A DNA stretch of 64,000 bases from Fibrobacter sp. UWH4 (GCF_900142475.1 NZ_FRAY01000002.1:124001-188000); one strand, 5' to 3'; shown: positions 25,919-35,349, counted from the stretch's first letter. The notes: a model not told the origin generated them from the letters alone. A program made the numbers and translations.

Positions 25919-25951
25919 GATCACCGCGGGGTTTCACCCCTCGCGATGACG
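25919..25951. repeat. REP-like hairpin, second copy of the GATGACG family
   Basis: GGGGTTTCACCCC hairpin followed by TCGCGATGACG, differing from the copy at 8451 mainly in the first arm (GATCACCGC). It lies between rsmE and the convergent purT. Confidence 0.8.
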
Positions 25952-25957
25952 TGATTT

Positions 25958-27142
25958 TTACAAAGACACTTTAACTTTTTCGCGCATGGCCATAACTTGC
26001 GCCTTGGCTTCTTCCACCGTGTCGCGGCGGGCAAGCAGCACGCCCAAGCGACGGTGGCCCTTGAGTTCGGGCTTACCAAACAGGCGAAGCGCAGTGTCAG
26101 GTTCTGCAAGCACTTCTTCGAGGCCACCGAACTTCACGTGGTCGGAATTGCCGTCCACGACGATAGCCTTCGAGGCGCTCGGGCCGTGGAATGCAATGTT
26201 CGGAATGGGCAAGCCAAGAATGGCGCGAGCGTGTAATGCGAATTCGGAGAGGTCCTGCGAAATCAAAGTCACCATGCCGGTATCATGCGGACGCGGAGAA
26301 ACTTCGCTGAACAGGACTTCGTCCTTGCATACGAAAAGTTCCACGCCAAAGATTCCGCGACCGCCGAGGGCGTCGGTAACCTTTTTCGCAATCACCTTGG
26401 CCTGTTCCAACAGTTCCGGCTTCATCGGCTGCGGCTGCCAAGATTCCTGATAGTCCCCGCCCACCTGATGGTGGCCGATAGGTTCCAAGAAACTCGTGCC
26501 CGCTACATGGCGCACCGTGAGCAAAGTAATTTCGTAATCAAACGGTACGAAGCCTTCCACAATCACGCGGCTGGCGTGGCCCGTGCGGCCTTCGTGCTGG
26601 GAAATATCCCAGGACTTCTGGATGTCGGCTTCGGTCTTGATGACGCTCTGGCCGTGACCCGAGGAACTCATGACCGGCTTGATCACGCACGGGATGCCGA
26701 TTTCAGCGACAGCCTTCTTGAAGTCCTCAAAATTGTCGGCGAAGCGGTACGGGCTCGTCTTGATGCCGAGTTCTTCGGCGGCGAGTCGACGAATACCTTC
26801 GCGGTTCATCGTGAGCTTGGTGGCCTTCGCGGTCGGAATGACGTTGTAGCCTTCCTTCTCGAGTTCCACGAGCGTGTCGGTCGCAATGGCTTCGACTTCG
26901 GGAACAATATAGTCCGGCTTTTCCAGTTCAATCACACGGCGAAGTTCGGCACCATCGAGCATGTTAATCACGTGGCTACGATGAGCCACCTGCATACCGG
27001 GAGCGTTGGCATAACGGTCCACGGCAATGACTTCAACGCCGAGACGCATCATCTCGATGATGACTTCTTTGCCGAGTTCACCTGCTCCGCAAAAAAGAAC
27101 CTTAGTTGCACTAGAACTTAGAGGTGTACCGATTTCTGCCAT
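25958..27142 (-). CDS. purT: Formate-dependent phosphoribosylglycinamide formyltransferase
   Basis: PurT makes formyl-GAR from GAR, formate and ATP in purine synthesis. The 394-residue ATP-grasp protein begins with [30 protein letters not shown] (GAGELGKE nucleotide-binding start) and shows [24 protein letters not shown] (ATP-grasp loop) and [23 protein letters not shown] (metal and substrate site). AAGGAG lies 8 bases before the ATG. It allows purine synthesis from free formate instead of formyl-THF, which fits a fermenter that makes formate. It is followed by no co-directional neighbour within 50 bases. Confidence 0.93.
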   Translation of the reverse strand: MAEIGTPLSSSATKVLFCGAGELGKEVIIEMMRLGVEVIAVDRYANAPGMQVAHRSHVINMLDGAELRRVIELEKPDYIVPEVEAIATDTLVELEKEGYNVIPTAKATKLTMNREGIRRLAAEELGIKTSPYRFADNFEDFKKAVAEIGIPCVIKPVMSSSGHGQSVIKTEADIQKSWDISQHEGRTGHASRVIVEGFVPFDYEITLLTVRHVAGTSFLEPIGHHQVGGDYQESWQPQPMKPELLEQAKVIAKKVTDALGGRGIFGVELFVCKDEVLFSEVSPRPHDTGMVTLISQDLSEFALHARAILGLPIPNIAFHGPSASKAIVVDGNSDHVKFGGLEEVLAEPDTALRLFGKPELKGHRRLGVLLARRDTVEEAKAQVMAMREKVKVSL

Positions 27143-27194
27143 AAATTATGCTCCTTGGTTTACAGGAATAATATAGGTAAAGTTTGCAGGCCCT

Positions 27195-28130
27195 TTACTT
27201 GCGACGCATCCAGAAAGCGAGGAACGCAAGCACCGAGAGAATACACACTGCGATAATCAGCCAGAATGCCATGGGCGAACCGACCATGGCGTCGCCGTTC
27301 ATGCCAAAGGGCAGCTTCACGTTCATGCCGAACAAGCTTGCGAAGAACGTCGGGAGAGAAATAGAAATCGTCACGATGGTGAGGTTCTTCATCAGCGTGT
27401 TCACGTTGTTGCTGATAACGCTTGCGCGGGCATCCATCATGGACGTCAAAATGTTGGCGTAGATTTCAGCTTGCTGCAGGCTCTGGCGGTTTTCAATGAC
27501 GATATCGTCCAGCAGTTCCCGTTCGCTTTCGTTCCAGTTCAGGCTGCGGCCAATCTGCAACTTTTTCAGGAGCGTGTCGTTGCTATTCAAGGCGCTCACG
27601 TAGTAAATCAAGCCCTTGTTCAAGCTGAACATGCTGAGCAGGTACTTGTTTTCCATGGCCGTACGCAGTTTCTGTTCCAACTCGTCGTTGATACGGTTGA
27701 TAATCTTCAAGTGTTCGTTAAAGTGGAAGATGGCGTAGCTCAACACGCGCAGCACAAAGGTGTTCAAGCTGTCAATTTTGGAGAAGCGCTTTTCGTCCAT
27801 TACCGGAATGTCGGAGTCGGTCAGCAAAAGCACCCAGTCCTTGAAGATGAAGATGCCGAAAGATTCCACGCGGAACTGGAAGTTGTCACTCGCGGAATAG
27901 TTCTTCGGCTTCTTAAACACGATGGTCGTAAAGTCGTCGTCGTACTCGATACGGGAAAGTTCGTCCGAGTCGAATGCAGAGGCTATGGTATGTTCCGTAA
28001 TCTCATACTCTTTAACGAGCACGCTACGTTGCTCTTGGCTCAAGGAACCCATCATCACGATGTCGGCGCTGTCTTCGTTCGGGGCACTAGCGAGGCGACC
28101 CGATTCGATCTTGTAGTACTTCTTGAGCAT
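27195..28130 (-). CDS. CorA-type divalent cation channel
   Basis: A long cytoplasmic alpha/beta and helical part is followed by two C-terminal transmembrane helices with the signature FGMNVKLPFG between them, the GMN motif of CorA Mg2+/Co2+ (or Zn2+) channels. The first helix is FASLF- preceded by LTIVTISISLPTF and the second is AFWLIIAVCILSVLAFLAF, ending in a basic tail (MRRK) as expected for the basic sphincter. At 311 residues it has normal length. It acts as a pentamer in the inner membrane. Confidence 0.9.
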   Translation of the reverse strand: MLKKYYKIESGRLASAPNEDSADIVMMGSLSQEQRSVLVKEYEITEHTIASAFDSDELSRIEYDDDFTTIVFKKPKNYSASDNFQFRVESFGIFIFKDWVLLLTDSDIPVMDEKRFSKIDSLNTFVLRVLSYAIFHFNEHLKIINRINDELEQKLRTAMENKYLLSMFSLNKGLIYYVSALNSNDTLLKKLQIGRSLNWNESERELLDDIVIENRQSLQQAEIYANILTSMMDARASVISNNVNTLMKNLTIVTISISLPTFFASLFGMNVKLPFGMNGDAMVGSPMAFWLIIAVCILSVLAFLAFWMRRK

Positions 28131-28214
28131 AGGAGCCCCCTTTATCGAACGGGGGTAAAGATAGTAAATAGACGAAAGACTTGAGACGAAAAACGAAAGA
28201 AAAACGACAAAAAA

Positions 28215-28369
28215 GGGGGAAGATTCCCCCTAACTTTAGCCCCGGCTTCACCAGATCCGCACGCTCACATGGCCTCGGGCTTCGCCCGACGAATGTTCGC
28301 TTTGCGGACTGGTCATCGCCGTGTCTGCCGTTACCCCTTCGCCTAGGGGGGCCAGCCCCCTAAAACCCC
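28215..28369. repeat. Composite intergenic repeat (hairpin GGGGGAAG..TTCCCCC plus ACCCCTTCGCCTAGGG)
   Basis: Left part GGGGGAAGATTCCCCC (28215-28230), right part starting ACCCCTTCGCCTAGGG with CCCTAAAACCCC (28333-28369), with ~100 bases of hairpin-rich sequence between. A second, shorter copy with the same two ends is at 50008-50086. Both lie next to the 3' or 5' end of surface-protein genes. Confidence 0.75.
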
Positions 28370-28375
28370 GGAATT

Positions 28376-30623
28376 TTACCTAACGCTCACCCTCTGCGTC
28401 GTACTTTCAATCTTCAGAAGGTAGCTACCGGCCCTCATCACAGGGATTTCAAAGTTCGCTGTCCGCACACGTCCCTGCAACAGAACCTTGCCCTGCATAT
28501 CGAAGAGCGCATAGGCCGCCCCGATGCGAGCAGCCGAAATCTGCAAGCTACGACCGTTCACCATCACCGAGAACTTCGGAACTACCGTTGCGACAATAGC
28601 CTCGGTTTTTGCGCTAGAAGACGAATTAATCCTTGAACTCGACGAGCTGGACTTGTCATTGCGAGAGCTCGAAGAGCTCGTGGCAATCTCCTGCTGACTA
28701 GAACTACTCTTGGGATTCTCAATGTACTTCGCAGTAATGGTAATGTCTGCGGTCACAGAGATTTCATCACCCGCTACACCAAGTTTCTTATCGCCATCGT
28801 AATATGCATCAAAGGTGTAGCCCTCTTTTTTCGGAGCTTCAGGCAGCGTGAACTTTTCGCCATCTTCAATAGTAGTGTTAACAATCTTATCGCCATCAAC
28901 ATCAACAACATTGACAGTGCGAATAATCAGTTCTTCAAACAAAGCCTTGACCGTCAAGGCCTCCGTCACCGTCGCAAAAGACGTATTCCAGCCTACAAAT
29001 TTGTAACCTTCACGAGTCACATTAATCGGAGCAACGGCGGGATTACCATACGGAACCATCTGTTCATCAATGACGGTCGTGCCGTTCATGAACGTCACCT
29101 TATACTTAACCTTGCTAGAATCATAGATTGCAGTATAGGTTGCAGCCTCGGTGACATAATCTAAAGCAGGTTTCCAGCCCTTGTGAGAATATGTCCATTC
29201 AGCAGTTGCCACACGCGTCGGAGTCTTGCTGCAGCTAGGCATTTTTCCATATTCAAAGGTAGCACTTTCAATTTTGGAGCCATCTGCATTATTGAAAGTA
29301 ACCGTGTACGAACGAATCGTAGAATCATAAACGGCATGATAATCAAAATCTTCTACGGCATTCGTGGGTTCTACATTCCAGCCCTTGAAAGTATAGGTGT
29401 ATTTTGCTGTGGGAGCAAGTGTCGGAGCGACACCACCATAAGCAACAATGCTACCATGCTGATAGGACTTGGATTCCAACACAGTATCGGCAGGAGCTGC
29501 ATTATAGAAGTTGATTGTCCAGAAAACATCACTTGCATCAACATAGACGGCATTGACAGTTTGATCAGCCGTAAACACCGTCGTCGGCTTGACCTTGATA
29601 TCATCGGAGTTATACCATCCACTAAAAACATATCCTTCAGCAGGTTCAGGATTTTCAGGGAATGTCACAAGGCCCTTGTAATTCGTATAGCGATTACTTG
29701 TGGTTCCATCATCATCAAACACCACCTTGCGAATCGCCAAGGAATCTTCATTTGCAAAAGTCGGATAGCCATCCGTTCCGCGAGTCCACACTCCGCTATT
29801 TTCTTCGGCTCCGTTTGAAGTGTTTAGAATCCAAGCAAACTGGTCTCTCTGCATGTTTTCAGCGGTAGATTGGATTTTTTTATTGTTCAGCCAATATTCA
29901 TTTTTTGACGTACTATAAGACCATTGAATGGATCCATTTTGTGAGCTGCCATTAACAAAATTGTTAGTTGAATTTCCGTCATATATGCAATATTTAATAG
30001 TGCCGTTATTTTCAATACCAATAATAGTACCAAAACCACCATCAGAACTGCCACCTGAGACTTTGCAATATGATATAAGACCAGAGAGATAATTTCTATA
30101 GACCAAAGACTTCGACTCTACATTTCCATAATAGGTACAATGATCAATAGTTCCGTAATTTTCATTTACAAACAAATTTACATCTTTTTCATTGGCATAC
30201 GCAGTAACGTATTCTATTCTTCCTCGATTCACTCCCACCACAGAGTTAAATCTTCCCTGTTTGAAAAATATTTTTTACTACTCCGTTGTATTTTAATGTA
30301 TCTATAAAGTAGCCTGCTCCATAACAGTATAATCCCCAAATAGTATAGCCGTTTCCATCAAAAACACCTTCATAATTATTAAAAAGTTGTCCTCTAAAAT
30401 ATCCTCCTTCAAATACAATATCGTTCGATAAAATTGCATTTATTGTCATTTTTCCGCTATTTACCTGCTCTGCAAACCAGGCCAACTCATCCGCCTTAGT
30501 AATTACATAAAACGATATACCATCAATTTTCCTCGTATTCTCTGGTTCGGATACAGATACCCACTCGCCAGCTAGCAAGTTTGTCACAAAGAAAAACAAA
30601 ATCAGAACTAAAATGTTTTTCAT
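28376..30623 (-). pseudogene. Surface protein with InlB/Flg_new repeats, frameshifted (two pieces)
   Basis: The reading starts at 30623 with a signal peptide (ILVLILFFFVTNLLAGE) and a GLUG/beta-helix-like region (GYFRGQLFNNYEGVFDGNGYTIWGL), stops at 30246, and continues in the +1 frame from about 30260 to 28376. The second piece has ~5 repeats of the InlB_B/Flg_new type (TFKGWN, YTFDAYYDG; each ~55 residues), a Ser-rich linker and a C-terminal tail (ALFDMQGKVLLQGR) like that of the CotH-like protein. Joined, it is ~750 residues. The break lies in AAAAAATATTTTTC. It could be a true mutation, a sequencing error or a slippage site. The strong AAGGGG before the ATG shows it is or was expressed. 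Confidence 0.75.
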
Positions 30624-30640
30624 TTTCGCTTCCCCTTCGT

Positions 30641-31114
30641 TTATCCGTTGTCGTTTAAAACATGATTGTCTATCAAAATCCGCTTGACTACAGCTAAGTC
30701 ATGGTCAAGAGATCTGCGAATTCTTTTAGATTCACCAAAATCCTTGTATTGAATGACAACGAGCTTTATTCCATTTTTCGGAAGCACCTTTTCTCTGCGT
30801 TGATCGTATTTTTTTCGTTGCTCTCCACGGGAGATTCCACAACGGGTCATCTTGTTGTCAAAATACGGAGTTGGTTCCGTGTGTTGACGTTCCCAATACT
30901 CAATGACGAGATTCAATTCATCATAGTAGGCATCTACAGGAAGTGGACGACCTGAATTTTCTTCAACAACTCCATCCTTCAGGATATCGCCCCTCAAAAA
31001 ATCAAAATGGTATTGTCTTTTTGCTTCCAACCCCAAAATTTTGTCGCAAAGGTCGATAACATAATGTTCGTCGGCCTTGTCCTTTCTCTTCAAAATTCTT
31101 TTCTTAAAACCCAT
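30641..31114 (-). CDS. Putative PD-(D/E)XK-type nuclease-like protein
   Basis: The 157-residue protein is basic at the N-terminus and carries PVDAYYDELNLVIEYWERQH followed by a basic helix EQRKKYDQRREKVLPKNGIKLVVIQYKDF. The spacing of the acidic residues (D then E, then a downstream QYKD) and the strand-helix order resemble PD-(D/E)XK restriction or homing nuclease folds, but the classic ExK is replaced by EYWE. AAAGGAG is 6 bases before the ATG. It lies 17 bases before the surface-protein gene. Assignment is inference; it could be a housekeeping protein of another fold. Confidence 0.5.
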   Translation of the reverse strand: MGFKKRILKRKDKADEHYVIDLCDKILGLEAKRQYHFDFLRGDILKDGVVEENSGRPLPVDAYYDELNLVIEYWERQHTEPTPYFDNKMTRCGISRGEQRKKYDQRREKVLPKNGIKLVVIQYKDFGESKRIRRSLDHDLAVVKRILIDNHVLNDNG

Positions 31115-31421
31115 AAAAGACTCCTTTCTCGACTATTTCTAGCGGAAATGAGATATGTTAATTTTTTCACACCAAATGTAAACAAAAAAAAATAAAGTCA
31201 AGGGTAATTGAGGACTTCAGCCATTTTTTTACATAATAGGCTCCCCTTTTTGTCCAAAATCACAATTTTGAAGAGGAAACAGACACATTTTGCCGCTAGA
31301 ACGGAAGACTTTTGGATTCCGTCGGTCCTACGGACCTCCAGAATGACAAAACGACAACATACGCAAAAGGCGGTCATTTCAATCGACCGCCTTACATAGA
31401 ATTTTTCAAAAATAATTAGAA
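31115..31421. other. Intergenic stretch with promoter-like AT tracts and one REP-like element
   Basis: No open frame with a start signal was found. The first 80 bases are AT-rich and would carry the promoter of the minus-strand nuclease-like gene. 31313-31348 is a REP-like repeat (next entry). The remainder, close to the small coiled-coil gene, contains no feature I can name. Confidence 0.5.
31313..31348. repeat. REP-like element of the TGGATTCC...GAATGACA family
   Basis: TTGGATTCCGTCGGTCC mirrored by GGACCTCCAGAATGACA with a GGTCCTACGGACC hairpin at its centre. Confidence 0.8.
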
Positions 31422-31622
31422 CTACAGCTTGCCAAGTTCGCGAAGCATTTTCTCGAACCTATCGGCACGGGCTTCAGCCTTGTCAGCACGCGCCTTTTCT
31501 GCGTCAGCGAGATTCTTCGCTTCGAAAAAACGCTTTTCAGCATCATCAGCACGAACTTTCTCTTCGTCTGCACGTCGACGTTCACGATCTACAGCGATAT
31601 CGATTTCCTGTTGCCAAGTCAT
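31422..31622 (-). CDS. Small coiled-coil protein
   Basis: The 66-residue product is almost wholly a charged, alanine-rich heptad coil (AVDRERRRADEEKVRADDAEKRFFEAKNLADAEKARADKAEARADRFEK). GAGGAAACGC precedes the ATG, so translation is plausible. Similar coils form the C-terminal tails of PD-(D/E)XK family putative transposases; this one may be a remnant of such a gene, or a small partner protein. It follows the GNAT toxin gene in the same orientation by ~30 bases. Confidence 0.55.
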   Translation of the reverse strand: MTWQQEIDIAVDRERRRADEEKVRADDAEKRFFEAKNLADAEKARADKAEARADRFEKMLRELGKL

Positions 31623-31652
31623 ATAGCGTTTCCTCGTTTCGTTGTCCGTCTA

Positions 31653-32210
31653 TTACATTTTCAAATTCTTCAGGTCGTAGTACATAAGTCGTGTATGCGG
31701 ATCATTGTCATCAACATTCATGAAGTTGAATTTATTTTTGATGTAGAACGGGACCGCATCCAGATACGCGTCAACAGTCAAGAAACGGCAACCTGCTTTA
31801 TTCTCGACTACGAACATTGACTTGATGTAATTCAACATCGTCGTTCCAATCCGATGATTTTTGACATTTTCATCAACTCCCAAGCGACACAACTTTACTG
31901 CAGGGTAGCTCTTGAGACGTTTAGAATTCGGAAACCCCTGCTCCCTGCGAAAACGGTTAAATTCGGTCTTGTCCTTGAAATCGGTAATCGCCACCTTGTC
32001 ATTGGCAAGGCTGCAATAAGCCAGAATCCGACCTGAACCTGCTTCTGCACAAGCATAACTGACAGAAAGCAAGTTCTTTTGAAAATCCGATGCGCGATTG
32101 ACTATAAAATCATTTAAATCCTTATCGCCGCAATCAAAATTTTTCACTTTGTTATTCGGATTCAACCGAACGAATGTCAAATTCTGCTCATCTATACATT
32201 GTCGAACCAC
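31653..32210 (-). CDS. GNAT-family acetyltransferase, likely toxin of a toxin-antitoxin pair
   Basis: The protein has the start FVRLNPNNKVKNFDCGDKDLNDF, the acetyl-CoA loop NHRIGTTML (RxxGxG/A type) after KLCRLGVDENVK, and VPFYIKNKFNF near the end, like GNAT toxins (TacT, AtaT type) that acetylate aminoacyl-tRNA. The reading frame overlaps the antitoxin-like gene by 19 bases if the GTG at 32208-32210 is used. A TTG at 32178-32180 places the conserved N-terminus better and would leave a 14-base gap. The gene pair order antitoxin-toxin is typical. Confidence 0.78.
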   Translation of the reverse strand: MVRQCIDEQNLTFVRLNPNNKVKNFDCGDKDLNDFIVNRASDFQKNLLSVSYACAEAGSGRILAYCSLANDKVAITDFKDKTEFNRFRREQGFPNSKRLKSYPAVKLCRLGVDENVKNHRIGTTMLNYIKSMFVVENKAGCRFLTVDAYLDAVPFYIKNKFNFMNVDDNDPHTRLMYYDLKNLKM

Positions 32211-32410
32211 GGATCCACCCCTCCATTTGCTGCTTCGCGGGCACGCTTTTCAGCCATGCCGATTTCATAAGCCTTTTTCATGAATTCGTAATCCTTCAAA
32301 CGCTGTTCACGTTCTTCCGGTGTTTCCGGTTCAGGATTTTGCATACGCTCAAGAAACCGACGAGCATCTTCGCCGAAAAGTATAGGTGTTTCCCTTATAG
32401 GTCTAGCCAT
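32192..32410 (-). CDS. Putative antitoxin of the GNAT pair
   Basis: The 72-residue protein starts MARPIRETPILFGEDARRF and continues as an acidic/basic helix (TPEEREQRLKDYEFMKKAYEIGMAEK). Small proteins with the MARPI(K/R)ETPI start are seen next to GNAT genes in gut Bacteroidetes and Fibrobacter, which fits an antitoxin that both binds the toxin and represses the operon, although no clear DNA-binding motif is visible. AAAGGATGTTAT precedes the ATG. Toxicity is not shown by the sequence. Confidence 0.7.
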   Translation of the reverse strand: MARPIRETPILFGEDARRFLERMQNPEPETPEEREQRLKDYEFMKKAYEIGMAEKRAREAANGGVDPWFDNV

Positions 32411-32448
32411 ATAACATCCTTTGTTATATATCGTTCATATACCAACTT

Positions 32449-32503
32449 GGGGTGGGCATAGCCGCTTTTCTGGACCCGGCAACACACCTAATGGGGGTGG
32501 TAT
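32449..32503. other. GC-rich folded segment before the toxin-antitoxin genes
   Basis: GC-rich patch in an AT-rich gap. On the minus strand GGTG-N4-GCCG-N12-CGGC-N6-CACC can pair into one hairpin, flanked by CCACCCC on both sides (direct repeats). On the plus strand the segment ends GGTATTTTT. It may be a terminator, a repeat or a small RNA; I could not match it to a known class. Confidence 0.4.
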
Positions 32504-32600
32504 TTTTAATATAGATTCTTGCAAAATCAAAAACAAGGGGTCGAGCTGTTCACCGTTCATTTAGCAACTTACAGTTGACAAAACTTTCATTTCCATGGGA

Positions 32601-32632
32601 ATAAAGAAGAAGCCCCGGTTTTGAACCGAGGC
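32601..32632 (-). terminator. Intrinsic terminator after secDF
   Basis: On the minus strand GCCTCGGTT-CAA-AACCGGGGC (9-base stem, one G-T pair) followed by TTCTTCTTTATT, 57 bases after the secDF stop. Confidence 0.8.
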
Positions 32633-32647
32633 AATATCCTAATCATC

Positions 32648-32672
32648 GGTCACTTCGACACGCTCAGTGACC
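32648..32672. repeat. REP-like palindrome GGTCACTTCGACACGCTCAGTGACC
   Basis: Palindrome of the CCCTTCGACAGGCTCAGGGACC type, 7-base arms, between secDF and its terminator. Confidence 0.75.
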
Positions 32673-32688
32673 TTGACTATAGTCTAAA

Positions 32689-35349
32689 TTACACACCCTT
32701 CTTGAAGCGCTTGCTCCACCAGAGAACCACCGGAGAGCAGATGCACACAGAAGAGTAGGTACCGATAAGGATACCGAAGCACTGGACCAAGCCGAAGTCG
32801 CGGATGGAAGAACCACCCATCACAGCGAGGATCACGCACACGAACAAAGTCGTGAGAGAGGTCACCATGGTACGGCTAAAGCACTGGTTCAGGGACTTGT
32901 TGATGGTTTCGGCGAAGTTGCTGGAACCATACACGGCAGTGTTTTCACGAATACGGTCGAAGTTCACGATGGTGTCGTTCACAGAGTAACCGATCATGGT
33001 GAGGAGCGAGGCAATCAAGGCGCCGTCGAAGGAAAGACCGAAGGCAGAGATGAAGCCGAGCGTAATCACGGTATCGTGCACCAGGCCGAGCACGGCCGCG
33101 ACACCGAAGCCGAGACCGAACTTACCGAAGCGGAACCACACGTAAATCAAAATGCCGAGCCATGCGAGAATCACAGAAAGGATTGCGTTAAAGCGGAGTT
33201 CCTTACCGATGGTCGGACCCACATTGTCCTTAGCGACGATTTCGCACTTCTGACCGGCCTTTTCGAAGGCCTGAGCCATCTTGAGTTCGAACTGGGCGTC
33301 GTCAGAGGCGCGCATGCTAATCTGGTAGGAGTTAGCAGAAGTACCACCGAGCGTACGAACCTTCGTGCCAGAGATACCGGCAGCAGAGAGCGCCTTGCTC
33401 AAGTCCTTTTCGTGCTTAGCATCGTCCTGGTACTGCACGGTATAAACCTGACCACCAGTGAAGTCGATGCTGAAGTCGAAGCCCTTGACAGCGATGAAGG
33501 CAATGGATGCCACAATGAGGATCATCGAAATGAGGCCGAATCGACGGCGGTTCGGAATAATCTGAAGGTTCGCTTCGTTGATGGCCTTGAAGCCGGAACC
33601 AATCGAAAGCGTGGTACGATCAGCCTTGGCAAGACGCCAGTCAAGAATAGAGCGAGTCACCGTGATTGCGCAGAACAAGGAGGTCAAGATACCGATCGTA
33701 AGAGTAAGACCGAAACCCTTCACAGAACCCGTACCAATCTTATAAAGGATAAGGCCGGTAAGCACGGTGGTCAAGTTGGAGTCCAAGATGGCACCGAAGG
33801 CGCGTTCGTATCCCTTGGCCACGGCGGCGCGGGCGGTCAGGCCGTTCTTGAGTTCTTCACGGATACGTTCGTAAATAATCACGTTGGCGTCGAGAGACAT
33901 ACCGACCACGAGGATGAAACCTGCGATACCCGGCAAGGTCAACGTAGCGTTAAACACAGACATCACGGCGGCGGTCACCAAGGTGTTGATCACCATACCG
34001 AAGCTAGCGATAAGACCACCGAGGCGGTAGTAGGCAACCATGAACACCAAGCAGAGGATAAGGCCGATAGCACCGGAACCGAAGCCCTGCACAATGTTTT
34101 CTTCACCGAGGGTTGCACCCACGCTGCGGCTTTCAATAATCTTCATCGGAGCCTTGAGGGCACCGGCGCGGAGCACCACGGAGAGGCGGTTAGCTTCGGC
34201 CATGTCGTCGAGACCCGTAATCTGGGCTTCGCCGTTCGGGATACGGTCGCGGATCACCGGAGCAGAAATCACCTGGTTGTCAAGAACGATAGCCATCTGC
34301 TTGCCGATGTTAGCGGCAGTCACGGCAGAGAACTTCTTAGGACCAATGCCACCGAACTTGAGGCTCACGGCCACTTCACCGGCGCTCACACCATCAGACA
34401 CGCGGTAGGGGCGAGCATCGACCACATCGTCACCGGCCATTTCGGCACGGCGCTTGAGGAGGTAAAGACGCTTGGCCTTAATCTTGGAATCACGCTGCAC
34501 CGGTTCGAGACCGCTGCCGAAAGCGAAAGCGACATCGCGCGGAATCAGCTTCTGCACACCGTCAGTAGCGAGGAGCTTCTTGACCTTTTCGACATTTTCT
34601 TCGGCGATAAAGCCACCGTTACCAAAACTCAGGTAGTAAGCGGAAAGAGCAACGCCGACCTCAGATGCCGGTTGAGCCTCGACTGCAGCAGAATCCTTGG
34701 CGGAATCGGTAGCAGCGACTTCAGCGGCAGGAGCCTTACCGAGCAATTCGTCATCGGAAAGGGTCTTGGTAGCTTCCTTAGGAAGCGTATCCTTGGCGGA
34801 ATCAGCCTTGGCGACCGTAGAATCCTTGGCGGTAGAATCCGTAGCGGCGGAATCAGCCACGATGTCGGTCGTCTGGCGGGTCAGGTACTGGTCGATGAGG
34901 CCAACCACCTGCGTAAACTTTTCGGCTTCGGCCAGAATCTTGAATTCGAGCTTAGCGGTCGAACCCACGAGAGCCTTTGCAGTGGAGTCATCCACGCCTG
35001 CCAGTTCAACCACGATTCGGTCGTCGCCGGACGGGGAAATCTGCGGTTCAGAAAGACCGTACTGGTCAACGCGGTTACGGATGATTTCGAGGGACTGTTC
35101 CTGAATGTCCTTGATATCGTCGCCCTTGATATTGGTTTTGTCAATTTCAAGGGTAATAGCCGTACCGCCAGCAAGGTCAAGGCCGAAATTGATGGATTTT
35201 GCACCCATCTTCGGATTTTCCTTGAGGAAGGTCTGCTTTTCTTCGCCCTTCTTGGTGTGAACCTGGATAGAAGGCCATACCGTGTAGGCAGACAAAACAA
35301 TGACGAGGAGAATAATCAGTTCTCGCATGCCGAATTTATTTTTTTTCAT
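32689..35349 (-). CDS. secDF: Fused protein-export membrane protein SecDF
   Basis: SecD and SecF, which use the proton gradient to complete Sec-dependent protein export, are one 886-residue chain here, with 12 predicted transmembrane helices. The SecD half has NFGLDLAGGTAITLEID and GFILVVGMSLDANVIIYERIREEL; the SecF half has GFDFSIDFTGGQVYTVQY and GYSVNDTIVNFDRIREN. Between the first periplasmic strands and the P1 head lies a ~75-residue Ala/Asp/Ser/Thr/Lys-rich insertion (residues ~160-235) that is atypical. ATG at 35347-35349 follows AAGGGA by 6 bases. The gene stands alone, with a terminator downstream. Confidence 0.93.
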   Translation of the reverse strand: MKKNKFGMRELIILLVIVLSAYTVWPSIQVHTKKGEEKQTFLKENPKMGAKSINFGLDLAGGTAITLEIDKTNIKGDDIKDIQEQSLEIIRNRVDQYGLSEPQISPSGDDRIVVELAGVDDSTAKALVGSTAKLEFKILAEAEKFTQVVGLIDQYLTRQTTDIVADSAATDSTAKDSTVAKADSAKDTLPKEATKTLSDDELLGKAPAAEVAATDSAKDSAAVEAQPASEVGVALSAYYLSFGNGGFIAEENVEKVKKLLATDGVQKLIPRDVAFAFGSGLEPVQRDSKIKAKRLYLLKRRAEMAGDDVVDARPYRVSDGVSAGEVAVSLKFGGIGPKKFSAVTAANIGKQMAIVLDNQVISAPVIRDRIPNGEAQITGLDDMAEANRLSVVLRAGALKAPMKIIESRSVGATLGEENIVQGFGSGAIGLILCLVFMVAYYRLGGLIASFGMVINTLVTAAVMSVFNATLTLPGIAGFILVVGMSLDANVIIYERIREELKNGLTARAAVAKGYERAFGAILDSNLTTVLTGLILYKIGTGSVKGFGLTLTIGILTSLFCAITVTRSILDWRLAKADRTTLSIGSGFKAINEANLQIIPNRRRFGLISMILIVASIAFIAVKGFDFSIDFTGGQVYTVQYQDDAKHEKDLSKALSAAGISGTKVRTLGGTSANSYQISMRASDDAQFELKMAQAFEKAGQKCEIVAKDNVGPTIGKELRFNAILSVILAWLGILIYVWFRFGKFGLGFGVAAVLGLVHDTVITLGFISAFGLSFDGALIASLLTMIGYSVNDTIVNFDRIRENTAVYGSSNFAETINKSLNQCFSRTMVTSLTTLFVCVILAVMGGSSIRDFGLVQCFGILIGTYSSVCICSPVVLWWSKRFKKGV

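Noticed and set aside
29645-29680. REP-derived PEPAEG in the surface-protein repeats
   Set aside because: The same residues can arise from the normal InlB repeat start (P.EGY.FSGWY), so the DNA match to the CCCTTCGACA type is not decisive.
32449-32503. Signal recognition particle RNA
   Set aside because: The conserved GGAAGG..AGCA loop of SRP RNA is absent, although a hairpin is present.
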